This document shows, one piece after another, positions 16,889-25,495 of a stretch of 60,282 nt of DNA. The stretch is from assembly GCA_947259165.1 (NCBI GenBank), contig CAMYKY010000044.1:1-60282 (forward strand). Reading direction: 5' to 3'. The stretch's first letter is position 1; every line of letters begins with the position of its first letter. The DNA is from an uncultured Acidobacteriota bacterium (GTDB lineage Bacteria; Acidobacteriota; Vicinamibacteria; Marinacidobacterales; SMYC01). The notes beneath the pieces are model-generated. The model worked only from the letters and a program-made list of their open reading frames with translations, did not search any database and was not told the DNA's origin. Both the position numbers and the translations under genes were made by a program.

Positions 16889-18142
16889 GTGCGCACCAAG
16901 ACGATCGTCATAGGAGCCGGCCACGCCGGGTTGGCGATGAGCCGGTGCCTCACCGAGCGCTCGGTCGAGCATGTCGTGCTCGAGCGGGGCGAGGTCGCCA
17001 ACTCTTGGAAAACCGAGCGCTGGGACTCGCTGCGTCTGCTCACGCCCAACTGGCAGAGCCGATTGCCGGGCTACGGCTACGAGGGTGATGATCCCGATGG
17101 CTACCGCACTATGCCCGAGACCATCGGGTTCATCGAGCGCTACGCCGAAGTGATTTCGGCGCCGGTGCAGACTCACACGAAGGTGAGCTCGGTGCGACTC
17201 CATGGCGATGGCTACGAGGTCGTCACCAACCGTGGTGATTGGCAATCCCCGGCGGTCGTGCTCGCGACCGGAGCCTGCAACGTCGCGCGAGTTCCCGCCG
17301 TGGCCCGAGCGCTGGCGCGATCGATCTCCTCACTCACCGCGATGGAATATCGCAGCCCCGACCAGCTCGAGAAACGTGGCGTGCTCGTGGTGGGCGCATC
17401 GGCCACCGGTACCCAGATCGCTGACGAGATTCACCGCTCAGGACGGCCTGTGACCATCGCCGTGGGGGAGCATGTGCGAGCACCCCGGGTTTATCGGGGT
17501 CGGGACATCGAGTGGTGGATGGACGCCGCCGGCGTGCTAGACGATCGTTACGACGAGGTGGATGACATCGTCCGGGCTCGAAACGTGCCATCACTGCAGC
17601 TTGCGGGCTCTCCCGAGCGCCGGGAAGTCGATCTCAACGCGCTCACCCGGATTGGCGTCAAGCTCATCGGGCGTCTAGCCGCGATTCATGACGGCAAGGC
17701 GCAGTTCTCGGGGTCGCTGCGAAATAATTGCGCACTCGCCGATCTCAAGATGAACCGGTTGCTCGAGCGGATCGACGAATGGGCGACGGAGAACGGGCTC
17801 GATGACAAGGTGGATCCTCCACACCGCTTCGAGCCGACGGAAGTGGAACCCTCGCCGCCACTCGGTCTCGATCTTGCTCGCGGCGAAATCAGAACTGTTG
17901 TCTGGGCGACCGGATTCCGTCCGGACTACTCCTGGCTCGACGTGCCGGTTCTCGACCGCAAAGGTCGTATCCGCCACGACGGGGGGGTCGTCGAGTCGCC
18001 CGGCCAGGGAATCTACTTGATGGGTATCCCGTTCCTCCGGCGTCGCAAATCGAGCCTCATCGACGGCGCTGGCGACGATGCCCGCGACCTCAGCGCGCAC
18101 CTCGCGTCCTATCTCAATGGCGCGATCTCTGCGCGTCGCTGA
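16889..18142 (+). CDS. FAD-dependent NAD(P)-binding oxidoreductase (CzcO/FMO-like)
   Basis: A 417-aa protein from GTG 16889 with AGGA five bases upstream. The first FAD dinucleotide motif is TIVIGAGHAGLAMSRCL. WDSLRLLTPNWQSRLPGYGY and YRTMPETIGFIERYA match the CzcO/YtmO-type flavoprotein monooxygenase-like group. A second Rossmann motif, VLVVGASATGTQIADEIHRSGR, binds NAD(P), and VVWATGFRPDYSWLDVPV is the conserved ATGFRPD segment. The substrate is unknown. It follows OsmC by 33 bp, and the two may share a transcript for redox defence (inference). Confidence 0.86.
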   Translation: MRTKTIVIGAGHAGLAMSRCLTERSVEHVVLERGEVANSWKTERWDSLRLLTPNWQSRLPGYGYEGDDPDGYRTMPETIGFIERYAEVISAPVQTHTKVSSVRLHGDGYEVVTNRGDWQSPAVVLATGACNVARVPAVARALARSISSLTAMEYRSPDQLEKRGVLVVGASATGTQIADEIHRSGRPVTIAVGEHVRAPRVYRGRDIEWWMDAAGVLDDRYDEVDDIVRARNVPSLQLAGSPERREVDLNALTRIGVKLIGRLAAIHDGKAQFSGSLRNNCALADLKMNRLLERIDEWATENGLDDKVDPPHRFEPTEVEPSPPLGLDLARGEIRTVVWATGFRPDYSWLDVPVLDRKGRIRHDGGVVESPGQGIYLMGIPFLRRRKSSLIDGAGDDARDLSAHLASYLNGAISARR

Positions 18143-18251
18143 GCGTCGCGAAGGCGTGGGGCGGCAATCGAGCCGCGTCTCCGTGGTGAGAATCTTTTAA
18201 ACATCCTCGCTCTTCTGATCGTATGAACCAACGACCTCGTTGCGAGCAGGT

Positions 18252-18282
18252 TGTCCGATATCGGACACTTTCGGGCTAGAAT
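18252..18282 (+). promoter_or_regulatory. 16-bp perfect palindrome with a -10-like box upstream of the adaptor operon
   Basis: TGTCCGATATCGGACA (18252-18267) is fully self-complementary and is followed 9 bp later by TAGAAT (18277-18282), a plausible sigma70 -10 element. No good -35 box is visible, and the palindrome occupies that position. This suggests a dimeric activator or repressor bound at the promoter. A second palindrome, CGAGTTAACTCG, lies at 18318-18329 in the leader. The nearest regulator candidate is the NtrC-like protein at 20429-21796. Confidence 0.55.
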
Positions 18283-18394
18283 AGGTGTAGGAGTTGGATG
18301 TAAGTAAAGTGGTTGAACGAGTTAACTCGGAAGCGTGGTTGTGTTCAACTTGCGACTTTCGGGGGAGTGCAGACCGGTCCAGGGGCCTACTAAT

Positions 18395-19648
18395 ATGGAT
18401 GTAAAACGGGAAGGCGTGCTCGAAGCTCGACAACGCAAACAGAAGATTTTGTATGCGATCGGCGGCGTCCTGTTTGTGCTCCTCGCCGTGTGGGTTTTGC
18501 GACTCGAGCCAGCGGCGCCATCGGTGGACCGTACCGCGGTCTGGATGGACCGTGTGGCAAGAGGTCCAATGCTGCGGCAGGTCCGCGGTCCGGGCACGCT
18601 CGTCCCGTTAGAGATCCGCTGGCTCGCGGCGAGCACGGTTGGTCGGGTCGACCGCATCCTGGTCCTTCCGGGCACCGATGTTGAGCCCGAGACCGTCATA
18701 TTGGAAATGAGCAACCCTGAGCTCGAGCAGTCGCTCCAGGACGCGAGGCTTCAGCTTCGAGCCGCAGATGCCCGCTACGAAGATCTCCAGGTTCAGCTCG
18801 AGAGCCAGCTTCTCAACCAGAAAGCGATTGCGGCGTCGGTGCAGGCTGACCACCGAACCGCTCTGCTGCAACTCGAAGCGGATCGCGAGATTCACGCCCA
18901 GGGCATTATCGGCGACTTGGTGCTGAAGTTTTCTGAAGAGCGTTCGCGCGAGCTCGAGGAGAAAAACGGCCTCGAGCAAGAGCGACTCGCGATCGCATTC
19001 CGGTCGAACGAGGCGCGCCTGATGGCGGAAGCGTCGCGGGTCGACCAGCTGCGTGCGCTCTACGGGCTTCGACGAGACCAGGTCGACGCTCTCGCGGTGA
19101 GGCCCGGTATTCGCGGTGTGTTGCAGCAGGTTCCCGTCGAAGTCGGACAGCAAGTCACCCCAGGAGTGAATCTTGCTCGCGTCGCGCAACCAGAGCACTT
19201 GAAAGCGGAGCTGCGCATCGCCGAGACTCAGGCGAAGGACGTGGAGATCGGCCAACGCGCAACTGTCGATACTAGAAACGGCGTCATCGAAGGCCGGGTG
19301 ATGCGCATTGACCCGGCGGTTCAAGACGGTACCGTAACCATCGACGTCGAGCTCGTCGGTGAGCTTCCCCGAGGTGCGCGGCCGGATTTGAGTGTCGACG
19401 GCACGGTGGAGATCGAACGGCTCGAAAACGTGCTTTTTGTCGGGCGGCCCGCCTACGGACAAGCGGGGACGACCATTGGGCTTTTTCGTCTTCTCGACGA
19501 CGGAGAAACCGCTGAACGGGTTGATGTCACTCTCGGTAAGAGCTCGGTCAACACGATTGAGATCGTCGCCGGATTGAACGAGGGCGACGAAGTTATCTTG
19601 TCCGATACGTCTGCCTGGGAAGATTATCGAAGAATTCGGCTCAACTAG
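18395..19648 (+). CDS. HlyD-type periplasmic adaptor subunit of an efflux system
   Basis: A 417-aa membrane-fusion protein from ATG 18395 (MDVKREGVLEARQRK); the frame is open upstream to 18335. One N-terminal membrane helix (ILYAIGGVLFVLLAVWVL) is followed by a lipoyl-like half (LAASTVGRVDRILVLPGTDV), a long alpha-hairpin with heptads (about residues 105-225), and the returning lipoyl strand IRGVLQQVPVEVGQQVTPGVNL. Beta-barrel and membrane-proximal domains come last. It couples an ABC or RND pump to an outer-membrane channel. Its TAG stop is part of the CTAG end of the inverted-repeat element at 19645-19719. Confidence 0.85.
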   Translation: MDVKREGVLEARQRKQKILYAIGGVLFVLLAVWVLRLEPAAPSVDRTAVWMDRVARGPMLRQVRGPGTLVPLEIRWLAASTVGRVDRILVLPGTDVEPETVILEMSNPELEQSLQDARLQLRAADARYEDLQVQLESQLLNQKAIAASVQADHRTALLQLEADREIHAQGIIGDLVLKFSEERSRELEEKNGLEQERLAIAFRSNEARLMAEASRVDQLRALYGLRRDQVDALAVRPGIRGVLQQVPVEVGQQVTPGVNLARVAQPEHLKAELRIAETQAKDVEIGQRATVDTRNGVIEGRVMRIDPAVQDGTVTIDVELVGELPRGARPDLSVDGTVEIERLENVLFVGRPAYGQAGTTIGLFRLLDDGETAERVDVTLGKSSVNTIEIVAGLNEGDEVILSDTSAWEDYRRIRLN

Positions 19649-19719
19649 TGGGCTGTAACACCCGGATCGGGACCGAGACGCCGTTAGGTGGTACCGATCC
19701 GGGTGTTACAGTCCGCTAG
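19645..19719. mobile_element. 75-bp miniature inverted-repeat element with CTAG ends
   Basis: Arms 19645-19674 and 19690-19719 are inverted repeats of 30 bp with three mismatches, including a perfect 18-bp core CTGTAACACCCGGATCGG. The loop is 15 nt. The outer end CTAGTGGGCTGTAACA matches the ends of the elements at 39096-39297 and 49211-49247. It lies between the adaptor and ATPase genes and would also form a strong RNA hairpin. Confidence 0.72.
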
Positions 19720-19745
19720 TTGTTGCGAAATGAGGACCACGAACC

Positions 19746-20432
19746 GTGAGCGCTAATGGCGAGCCTTTCATCCGGCTGAAAGAACTAGAGAAATTCTACG
19801 AGTCTCGCGCGGGACGCACGTACGTGCTGCGGCAAATTGACCTTGAATTTGAGCAAGGCGAGTTCGTGACCATCATGGGCCCGTCCGGAGCGGGCAAGTC
19901 GACGCTCTTGCATATCCTCGGCATGCTCGACGGTGAATGGGGAGGGGAGTACCACTTTCTCGACAACGCCGTGCACGACATGAAGGTGAAGCATCGCAAC
20001 GAACTGCACAAGCACTACATCGGGTTCGTGTTTCAAGCCTATCATCTTCTCGACAACCTCACCGTGTACGAGAATCTCGAGATCCCCCTTTCCTACCGGA
20101 ACATCAAGCGATCGGAGCGCCAAGCCATGGTCGGAGATATCCTCGACCGCTTCGCTATCGTCGGAAAGAAGGATCTGTACCCGAACCAACTCTCCGGCGG
20201 ACAGCAACAGCTGGTAGGAGTGGCCCGTGCCGTCATCATGGCGCCGAAAGTGATCCTCGCGGATGAGCCGACGGGAAATCTCCACACCGAGCAGGGGCGC
20301 GAGATCATGGAGCTGTTCAAAGCGCTCAACAAAGAAGGCACCACGATCATTCAGGTCACGCACTCCGAGACCAACGCCGCCTACGGTAGTCGCATCGTCA
20401 GGCTCAAGGACGGCTGGCTAGAGCGAAGTTGA
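19746..20432 (+). CDS. MacB/LolD-type ABC transporter ATP-binding protein
   Basis: A 228-aa cytoplasmic ATPase from GTG 19746. Walker A is GPSGAGKST (residues 45-53), the Q-loop is in GFVFQAYHLLDNLTVYENLE, the signature is LSGGQQQLVGVARA, Walker B is VILADEPTGNLHT and the switch His is in IIQVTHSETNAAYG. The sequence matches the group that drives FtsX-like permeases such as MacB. No permease gene accompanies it here. Its stop overlaps the start of the regulator gene, so adaptor, ATPase and regulator form one unit interrupted by the hairpin element. Confidence 0.88.
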   Translation: MSANGEPFIRLKELEKFYESRAGRTYVLRQIDLEFEQGEFVTIMGPSGAGKSTLLHILGMLDGEWGGEYHFLDNAVHDMKVKHRNELHKHYIGFVFQAYHLLDNLTVYENLEIPLSYRNIKRSERQAMVGDILDRFAIVGKKDLYPNQLSGGQQQLVGVARAVIMAPKVILADEPTGNLHTEQGREIMELFKALNKEGTTIIQVTHSETNAAYGSRIVRLKDGWLERS

Positions 20433-21796
20433 ACGTGAGTCCTCTTTCTCCTCACGTTCTCGTCGCGGATGATCAGCCCGATGTGCGCGAGGCGCTGCGA
20501 CTCCTGCTAATAGCCGAAGGCTTTTCCACGGAGGCGGTGGACAACCCCGACGGCATCGTCAACGCTGTCGAGAATCAAGACTTCGACTTGCTTCTCATGG
20601 ACTTGAACTACGCGCGCGATACGACGTCGGGTCGAGAGGGCATCGACTTGCTCGAGCGATTGCAGAGAGTCGACGACAAATTGCCGGTGGTCGTCATGGC
20701 AGCGCGGGGAAGCGGCGAGCTCACCGTCGAGGCGATGCGAAACGGTGCTCACGATTTCGTTCAGAAACCATGGGACAACGTGCGCCTTCTCAGTATCCTG
20801 CGAACCCAGATCGCGCTCGGGAAAGCTCTCCGACGCGGGGATCGACTTCAGCGAGAAAACGAGCTCCTGAGGCAGGACTCGCCGGCGCTCGTTGCTGAAT
20901 CGGCGACGATGAAGCCGGTGTTAGAGCTGATCGAGCGTGTTGGCCCGTCGGACGCGAACGTGCTCATCACCGGGGAAAACGGCACTGGCAAGGGCGTCGT
21001 GGCTCGGCACCTACATGGTGCCTCGAAGCGTGCGGGACGGCCCATGGTGAGTGTCGACGTCGGCGGTCTTTCGGAAGATGCTTTCGAGAGCGAGCTGTTT
21101 GGCCACGTGAAGGGCGCCACCACCGACGCCAAAGTCGATCGAGTCGGACGTTTCGAGCTCGCAGACGGGGGCGCGTTGTTCTTGGACGGGATCGAGAACG
21201 TGCCGAACGGCGAGCAACGCGAGCTCTTGCGCGTGCTCGAGACTGGGGAGTTCGAGCGCGTAGGGTCTTCGAAAACGAAACGTGCCGACGTGCGAATCCT
21301 TTCGGCTACCAACGCGGATCTTGGTGGCGAAGTTTCCGAAGGGCGCTTCCGGCAGGATTTGCTCTTTCGTCTCAACGCCGTCGAGATCCACTTGCCTCCG
21401 CTTCGGGATCGGAGCTCCGATATCAAAGTGCTCGCGTCGACGTTTCTCGATCGGCACGCGCGACACTACCGCAAGAACGTCGTTTGTTTCGAACAACGAG
21501 CACTGCGCGCCCTGGAGCAGTTTCCCTGGCCCGGCAACATCCGGGAGCTCGACCACGCCATCGAGCGCGCGGTGTTGACGTCACAGGGGAAGGCTATCAT
21601 GCTCGGCGATTTGGGATGGCACGGGGTGTCTGGGGACGGCGTGGAGTCGCTTGACGACATGAACCTTGAGGAGGTCGAGCGTCTTCTGATCCAAAAGGCT
21701 CTGGTCCGCTATCATGGCAACGTAAGTCACGCGGCGAAGGCGCTCGGCTTGAGCCGGAGCGCTTTGTATCGGCGTCTCGACCGATATCGAATCTAG
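20429..21796 (+). CDS. NtrC-type response regulator with degenerate GAFTGA loop
   Basis: A 455-aa protein from TTG 20429 (a GTG at 20435 is an alternative). The receiver domain (about 1-125) has phospho-acceptor Asp58 in LLLMDLN. The AAA+ domain has Walker A GENGTGKG (182-189), Walker B LFLDGIE (250-256) and an R-finger region RQDLLFRLNAVEIHLPPLR. A Fis-type HTH ends the protein (HAAKALGLSRSALYRRLDRY). The sigma54-contact loop reads GATTDA (229-234) instead of GAFTGA, so activation of sigma54 promoters is unlikely. It probably acts as a sigma70-type regulator of its own operon (inference). Confidence 0.86.
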   Translation: MNVSPLSPHVLVADDQPDVREALRLLLIAEGFSTEAVDNPDGIVNAVENQDFDLLLMDLNYARDTTSGREGIDLLERLQRVDDKLPVVVMAARGSGELTVEAMRNGAHDFVQKPWDNVRLLSILRTQIALGKALRRGDRLQRENELLRQDSPALVAESATMKPVLELIERVGPSDANVLITGENGTGKGVVARHLHGASKRAGRPMVSVDVGGLSEDAFESELFGHVKGATTDAKVDRVGRFELADGGALFLDGIENVPNGEQRELLRVLETGEFERVGSSKTKRADVRILSATNADLGGEVSEGRFRQDLLFRLNAVEIHLPPLRDRSSDIKVLASTFLDRHARHYRKNVVCFEQRALRALEQFPWPGNIRELDHAIERAVLTSQGKAIMLGDLGWHGVSGDGVESLDDMNLEEVERLLIQKALVRYHGNVSHAAKALGLSRSALYRRLDRYRI

Positions 21797-21804
21797 TGGA
21801 CTGT
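21793..21804. mobile_element. Solo end of the CTAGTGGACTGT element family
   Basis: CTAGTGGACTGT at 21793-21804 equals the terminal 12 bp of the element at 39096. It overlaps the TAG stop of the response-regulator gene. No matching right end is found before 22022, so this is a decayed or truncated copy. Confidence 0.4.
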
Positions 21805-22022
21805 CGTCTTCTCGGCGATCAGCCGATAAGCGAACACGGGTCGCCTCTGGCCGATTCGGTGGGCTCGGTCGATACTGCCATCTTTCTCTGTTCACGTTGG
21901 AAGAGCTCGACGACGAGTATTTCACCCGAGTCATTTTGACCCGGCTCCAAGTCGGCTCTATCGCGACGCCGAATGCTGGATGCTGGATGCTGAATGGTGG
22001 TTCCTGATAGAATCCGCCCACT
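21805..22022. other. Intergenic region with a short TGCTGGA tandem repeat
   Basis: No complete gene is seen. Around 21971-21997 there are three heptamer-like units (TGCTGGA, TGCTGGA, TGCTGAA). A stretch at about 21899-21955 could encode EELDDEYFTRVILTRLQVG and may be a gene remnant, but no family is recognised. Confidence 0.4.
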
Positions 22023-22886
22023 ATGACGCGAATTCTACTGCCCACTGACCTGTCCGAGTCCGCCGATCATGCCATGCGACAAGCCGTGGAACTTGCGGTG
22101 CAACTACAAGCGAGGCTCGACGTGTTCCATGTCGTCACTCTTCACGCCGCGGATCCGGGCGCGCTGAAGGAGTCCCTGGAGGATTACCTGAAGAAGCTCG
22201 AGGGAGAAGTCTTTACCGATCTGTCCGAGCGCTCCGATGTGATCAAACGTCGCGGCGTCTCCGTCGAGGTGAGCGTCGAGCGCAGCGTTTCCGCATCCGA
22301 GGCGATCGTCGACAAGGCCAGCACGATCGGAGCAGATTTGATCGTGATGGGAACTCACGGCCGCACCGGCGTCGGGAAGCTTCTGCTCGGGAGCGTTGCC
22401 GAGCAGGTCGTACAACACGCCGGCTGTGACGTGGTGACCGTCGGCAAGGACGCGAAGGTTGCCGAGGGCGCAGCCGGGTTCGACCCCATCCTGGTTCCGG
22501 TCGATTTCGCCGATTACTCGGAAAAGGCGATCGCGGTCGGTGGGAAGCTCTTGGCGACCGATGGAAAGCTCGTCCTCCAGCACGTGGTGTCCGCGCCCAT
22601 CCACCCGTCGTTTTATGCGGGTGGTGTGACGCGGATGTTCGAGGTCGACCCCGACCTGCCGAAACGGATCCGCGAAAAGCTCGGAACCCTCTACCAGGGG
22701 CCGGCCGAGCTCGTGGTGACCGAAGGCGACGCCGCGCAGGAGATTCTCAGCGCGGCGGAATCCCACAAGGTACAGATGATCGTGATGGGGACGCGTGGGC
22801 TCTCCGGACTCGATCACGTGCTGCTCGGTAGTGTTACCGAGCGCGTGATGCGAAAAGCGAGCGTACCGGTTCTCGCCGTGAAATAG
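22023..22886 (+). CDS. Universal stress protein, tandem UspA domains
   Basis: A 287-aa protein with two Usp domains (about 1-140 and 150-287). Each has the ATP-binding Gx2Gx9G(S/T) pattern: MGTHGRTGVGKLLLGSVAE in the first and MGTRGLSGLDHVLLGSVTE in the second. Domain starts RILLPTDLSESADHAMRQA and ILVPVDFADYSEKAIAV are typical. It likely binds ATP and supports survival in stress or growth arrest. It is the first of four consecutive Usp genes (seven domains in total), separated from the next by 143 bp. Confidence 0.92.
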   Translation: MTRILLPTDLSESADHAMRQAVELAVQLQARLDVFHVVTLHAADPGALKESLEDYLKKLEGEVFTDLSERSDVIKRRGVSVEVSVERSVSASEAIVDKASTIGADLIVMGTHGRTGVGKLLLGSVAEQVVQHAGCDVVTVGKDAKVAEGAAGFDPILVPVDFADYSEKAIAVGGKLLATDGKLVLQHVVSAPIHPSFYAGGVTRMFEVDPDLPKRIREKLGTLYQGPAELVVTEGDAAQEILSAAESHKVQMIVMGTRGLSGLDHVLLGSVTERVMRKASVPVLAVK

Positions 22887-23029
22887 CGCGGCAACCGCGT
22901 CATTTGACCCAACTTTCGAGTCCATCGCGGGGAAGTGCCGTGCCATCAGGGCTTGCCTGGATTCATCTTAATCGTGGTTTGCGATTTGGTATGGAGCCTG
23001 CAGTATAGGTTTGTTGGGGAGTCAATCTA

Positions 23030-23938
23030 ATGGTCCGATTCGAGCGCATACTCTGTCCCACGGATTTTTCGAAGTATTCGTTTCGCGCTGCCGACTATGC
23101 CGTTTCGCTGGCAAAGCACTATGAGGGCGAAGTGAACTTTGTTCACGTGGTACCCGAAGTGTTGCTCCATCCAGACCAGTATCCGTATCTGGTTGAGCCT
23201 GTCCGAGCGGAGCCCGAGATTCGCAGCCGAGCGCACGACCGTTTGGATGCGTTCGTCGCGCTCACGCGCGCGGAGCAGGTCAAATCCCGCTTCAGCGTCG
23301 AGGAAGGCGCCGCGGTGGCGACGATTTTGGACGTTGCCAAGAAGGAGAAGTCCGATCTCATTTGTCTAGGGACCCACGGAAGAGAGGGAGTCGAGCGGCT
23401 GGTGCTTGGGTCAGTTGCCGAGAAGGTGCTGAGGAAAGCACCGTGTCCGGTGCTGACGATTTCGGAGCCGGGAGAAGAGGAAGCCATTCGGCCGGCGGTG
23501 TTCAAGAACATCCTTTGTGCCGTTGACTTCGCCACGCTGTCGCTGCGCTCGTTAGAGTACGCCTTGTCGCTCGCACAGGAGGCCGGAGGCAACCTTCTGC
23601 TCGTCAACGTCGTGGAGTGGTTCTCCGAAGAGCCTGGCTGGGACGTGCAATTGAACATTGAAGACTATCGAGCTCAGATGGAAGCGAGTGTGCTCGAACG
23701 CCTCAACGAGATCGTTCCCGCCGAAGTTCGCGATTGGTGCGATGTGGAGACCGTCGTGCGCTCGGGCAAGCCGTACCGAGACATACTCGAGCTCGCGAGC
23801 GAGCGTGATGTCGGCCTCATCGTCATGGGTGTACGAGGTCGCAATCCTCTCGATTTGATGCTCTTCGGCTCGACGACCCAACATGTGGTTCGGCATGCGA
23901 AGTGCCCCGTTTTGACGATCGGGGGAGGTGAGGGCTAA
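23030..23938 (+). CDS. Universal stress protein, tandem UspA domains
   Basis: A 302-aa protein from ATG 23030, preceded by GGGGAG. Domain one starts FERILCPTDFSKYSFRAADYAVSLAK and has the ATP loop LGTHGREGVERLVLGSVAEKV. Domain two starts KNILCAVDFATLSLRSLEYALSLAQ, and its loop is altered to MGVRGRNPLDLMLFGSTTQHVV, in which the last Gly-Ser is kept. Its stop overlaps the next Usp gene by one base (TAATG), so translation is coupled. The paralogue downstream has the same length and domain divergence, pointing to tandem duplication. Confidence 0.92.
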   Translation: MVRFERILCPTDFSKYSFRAADYAVSLAKHYEGEVNFVHVVPEVLLHPDQYPYLVEPVRAEPEIRSRAHDRLDAFVALTRAEQVKSRFSVEEGAAVATILDVAKKEKSDLICLGTHGREGVERLVLGSVAEKVLRKAPCPVLTISEPGEEEAIRPAVFKNILCAVDFATLSLRSLEYALSLAQEAGGNLLLVNVVEWFSEEPGWDVQLNIEDYRAQMEASVLERLNEIVPAEVRDWCDVETVVRSGKPYRDILELASERDVGLIVMGVRGRNPLDLMLFGSTTQHVVRHAKCPVLTIGGGEG

Positions 23939-24846
23939 TGGCGTCGATCGACACTGTTCTCTGCCCCGTAGATTTCTCCAAGAACTCAGAGCTCGCACTC
24001 GATTACGCGCTCTCGCTGGCAGCCCAGCATTCCGCACGCGTTAGCGTCATGCACGTCCTTCCCGACGTACTCGCCGATCCGGACGTGTATCCCTACCTCA
24101 GCGACCCGGTCCTTCCCAGCGGCGAGACCCGGGAGCGAGCGCTCGAGCAGCTCGGTGGTTTCGTGCACCGGGCGCTCGCGCAAAAGGTCTCGGTCGATGT
24201 TGTGCTCGAGCAAGGCGACATCGTCGAGAAAGTAGTCGAAAAGGCCACAAAGATTCGTGCGGACTTGGTCGTGCTGGGCACGCACGGACGTGGGGGGTTG
24301 GCACGGTTGCTGATGGGCTCGGTTACGGAGAGGGTGCTGCGCCACGCGACGCCACCGGTACTCTCGATCTCGCCGAACGCGAGCACGCCACCGAGCGACG
24401 GCGACCCGTTTCGAAACGTTTTGTGCCCCGTCGACTTCTCACCGTCGTCTCTGCGCGCGTTCGATTTCGCGTTGTCGCTGGTGGGCGACGAAGGAACGGT
24501 GACACTTTTGCACGTCGTGGAGTTCTACATCGACAAGGCGGTCGGGGAAGCCATCGCGTTCGACATGGACAGCGTACGAGAACGTCATCACGCGCAAGCG
24601 CTCGAAAAGCTCGAAGAGGCGGTGGCGCGCGACGTGCGATCCCGAACGAAGCTCGAAACCGTTACGTTGGACTCTGGTGCACCGTACAAAGAGGTCCTCA
24701 GGGTGGCCGAGCGCGACGACACCGATGCGATCGTGATGGGGGTTATGGGACGTAGCGCCGCAGATATGTTCTTTTTCGGTTCCACGACGAATCACGTCGT
24801 GCGCGCCGCACATTGCCCCGTGCTGACGGTTCGCGCCGAGGAGTAA
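23938..24846 (+). CDS. Universal stress protein, tandem UspA domains
   Basis: A 302-aa paralogue of the preceding gene. Domain one (ASIDTVLCPVDFSKNSELALDYALSLA) carries LGTHGRGGLARLLMGSVTERV. Domain two (RNVLCPVDFSPSSLRAFDFALSL) carries MGVMGRSAADMFFFGSTTNHVV, again lacking the second glycine of the ATP pattern. The first domain probably binds ATP while the second may have diverged (inference from motifs). Start and stop are tightly packed: TAATG with the gene before, and 4 nt to the single-domain Usp after. Confidence 0.92.
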   Translation: MASIDTVLCPVDFSKNSELALDYALSLAAQHSARVSVMHVLPDVLADPDVYPYLSDPVLPSGETRERALEQLGGFVHRALAQKVSVDVVLEQGDIVEKVVEKATKIRADLVVLGTHGRGGLARLLMGSVTERVLRHATPPVLSISPNASTPPSDGDPFRNVLCPVDFSPSSLRAFDFALSLVGDEGTVTLLHVVEFYIDKAVGEAIAFDMDSVRERHHAQALEKLEEAVARDVRSRTKLETVTLDSGAPYKEVLRVAERDDTDAIVMGVMGRSAADMFFFGSTTNHVVRAAHCPVLTVRAEE

Positions 24847-24850
24847 CACC

Positions 24851-25267
24851 GTGTTCGAGCGTATCATCGTACCCGCGGACCTCACGGAGCGAAATCGCGA
24901 GGCGGTCGCCATGGCCCGCGGACTCGTCACGCCGAACGGCAGTATTTGCCTGCTCCATGTGATCGAGACGATTCCGGGGGTGAGCGTGGACGAAGAAAAG
25001 ACTTTCTACGAGAAACTCGAGCACAAGGCGTCGTCGTTTCTCGCGGACCTCGGCAACGTTCTTACGAATGCAGGTGTCGATTGGAATGCTGAGGTCGTGT
25101 ACGGATCCCGAGCCCGCACCATCCTCGATGAGGCGAAAAAACTCGATGCCGATCTGATCGTCGTTCGCTCCCACCGAGTCGATACCGAGCGTTCGGACCA
25201 CGGTTTTGGAACGCTCAGTTATCAAATCGGTATTCTGGCGGAATGCCCCGTCTTGTTGGTGAAGTAG
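24851..25267 (+). CDS. Universal stress protein, single UspA domain
   Basis: A 138-aa protein from GTG 24851 behind GAGGAG. It begins FERIIVPADLTERNREAVAMARGLV and continues with GSICLLHVIETIPGVSVDEEKTFYEKLE. The usual GxxG ATP loop is replaced by VRSHRVDTERSDHGFGTLSYQIG, so it is probably a non-ATP-binding Usp. It ends the four-gene Usp run and is followed 16 nt later by a very short membrane ORF with a strong ribosome-binding site. Confidence 0.9.
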   Translation: MFERIIVPADLTERNREAVAMARGLVTPNGSICLLHVIETIPGVSVDEEKTFYEKLEHKASSFLADLGNVLTNAGVDWNAEVVYGSRARTILDEAKKLDADLIVVRSHRVDTERSDHGFGTLSYQIGILAECPVLLVK

Positions 25268-25283
25268 CGAAGGGAGGTACGTT

Positions 25284-25406
25284 ATGAGTAGCGCCCATCA
25301 TTTTCTCATGCACACGCTTGCGGGACGCATGATCGTCGTTGCGTTGTTTCTCGTGCTGTCCCTGTTTCTCGCCAGCCTCGTCGGTTGGCTTCCGGAATTA
25401 CAGTAG
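25284..25406 (+). CDS. 40-aa small membrane protein
   Basis: A short ORF from ATG 25284 to TAG 25406, preceded by AAGGGAGG at a good distance. The product MSSAHHFLMHTLAG continues with a single hydrophobic helix (RMIVVALFLVLSLFLASLVG) and ends WLPELQ. The strong ribosome-binding site, the position 16 nt after the Usp operon and the clean one-helix topology support a real small protein. No family is recognised. It may accompany the Usp proteins or the cytochrome downstream. Confidence 0.6.
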   Translation: MSSAHHFLMHTLAGRMIVVALFLVLSLFLASLVGWLPELQ

Positions 25407-25495
25407 ACACGCCGCCTGCCTGTTTCGATACAATAGCCAGGGGCTTGATGCGATCGTGACGTTCAACTGATTGCGAAAATGTGGAGGAGTAAGTC

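Noticed and set aside
18252..18282. Sigma54 promoter upstream of the adaptor gene
   Set aside because: No TGGCAC-N5-TTGC pattern is seen, and the linked NtrC-like protein lacks GAFTGA.
22104..22946. A 280-codon minus-strand frame opposite the first Usp gene
   Set aside because: Antisense shadow of a clear two-domain Usp gene.
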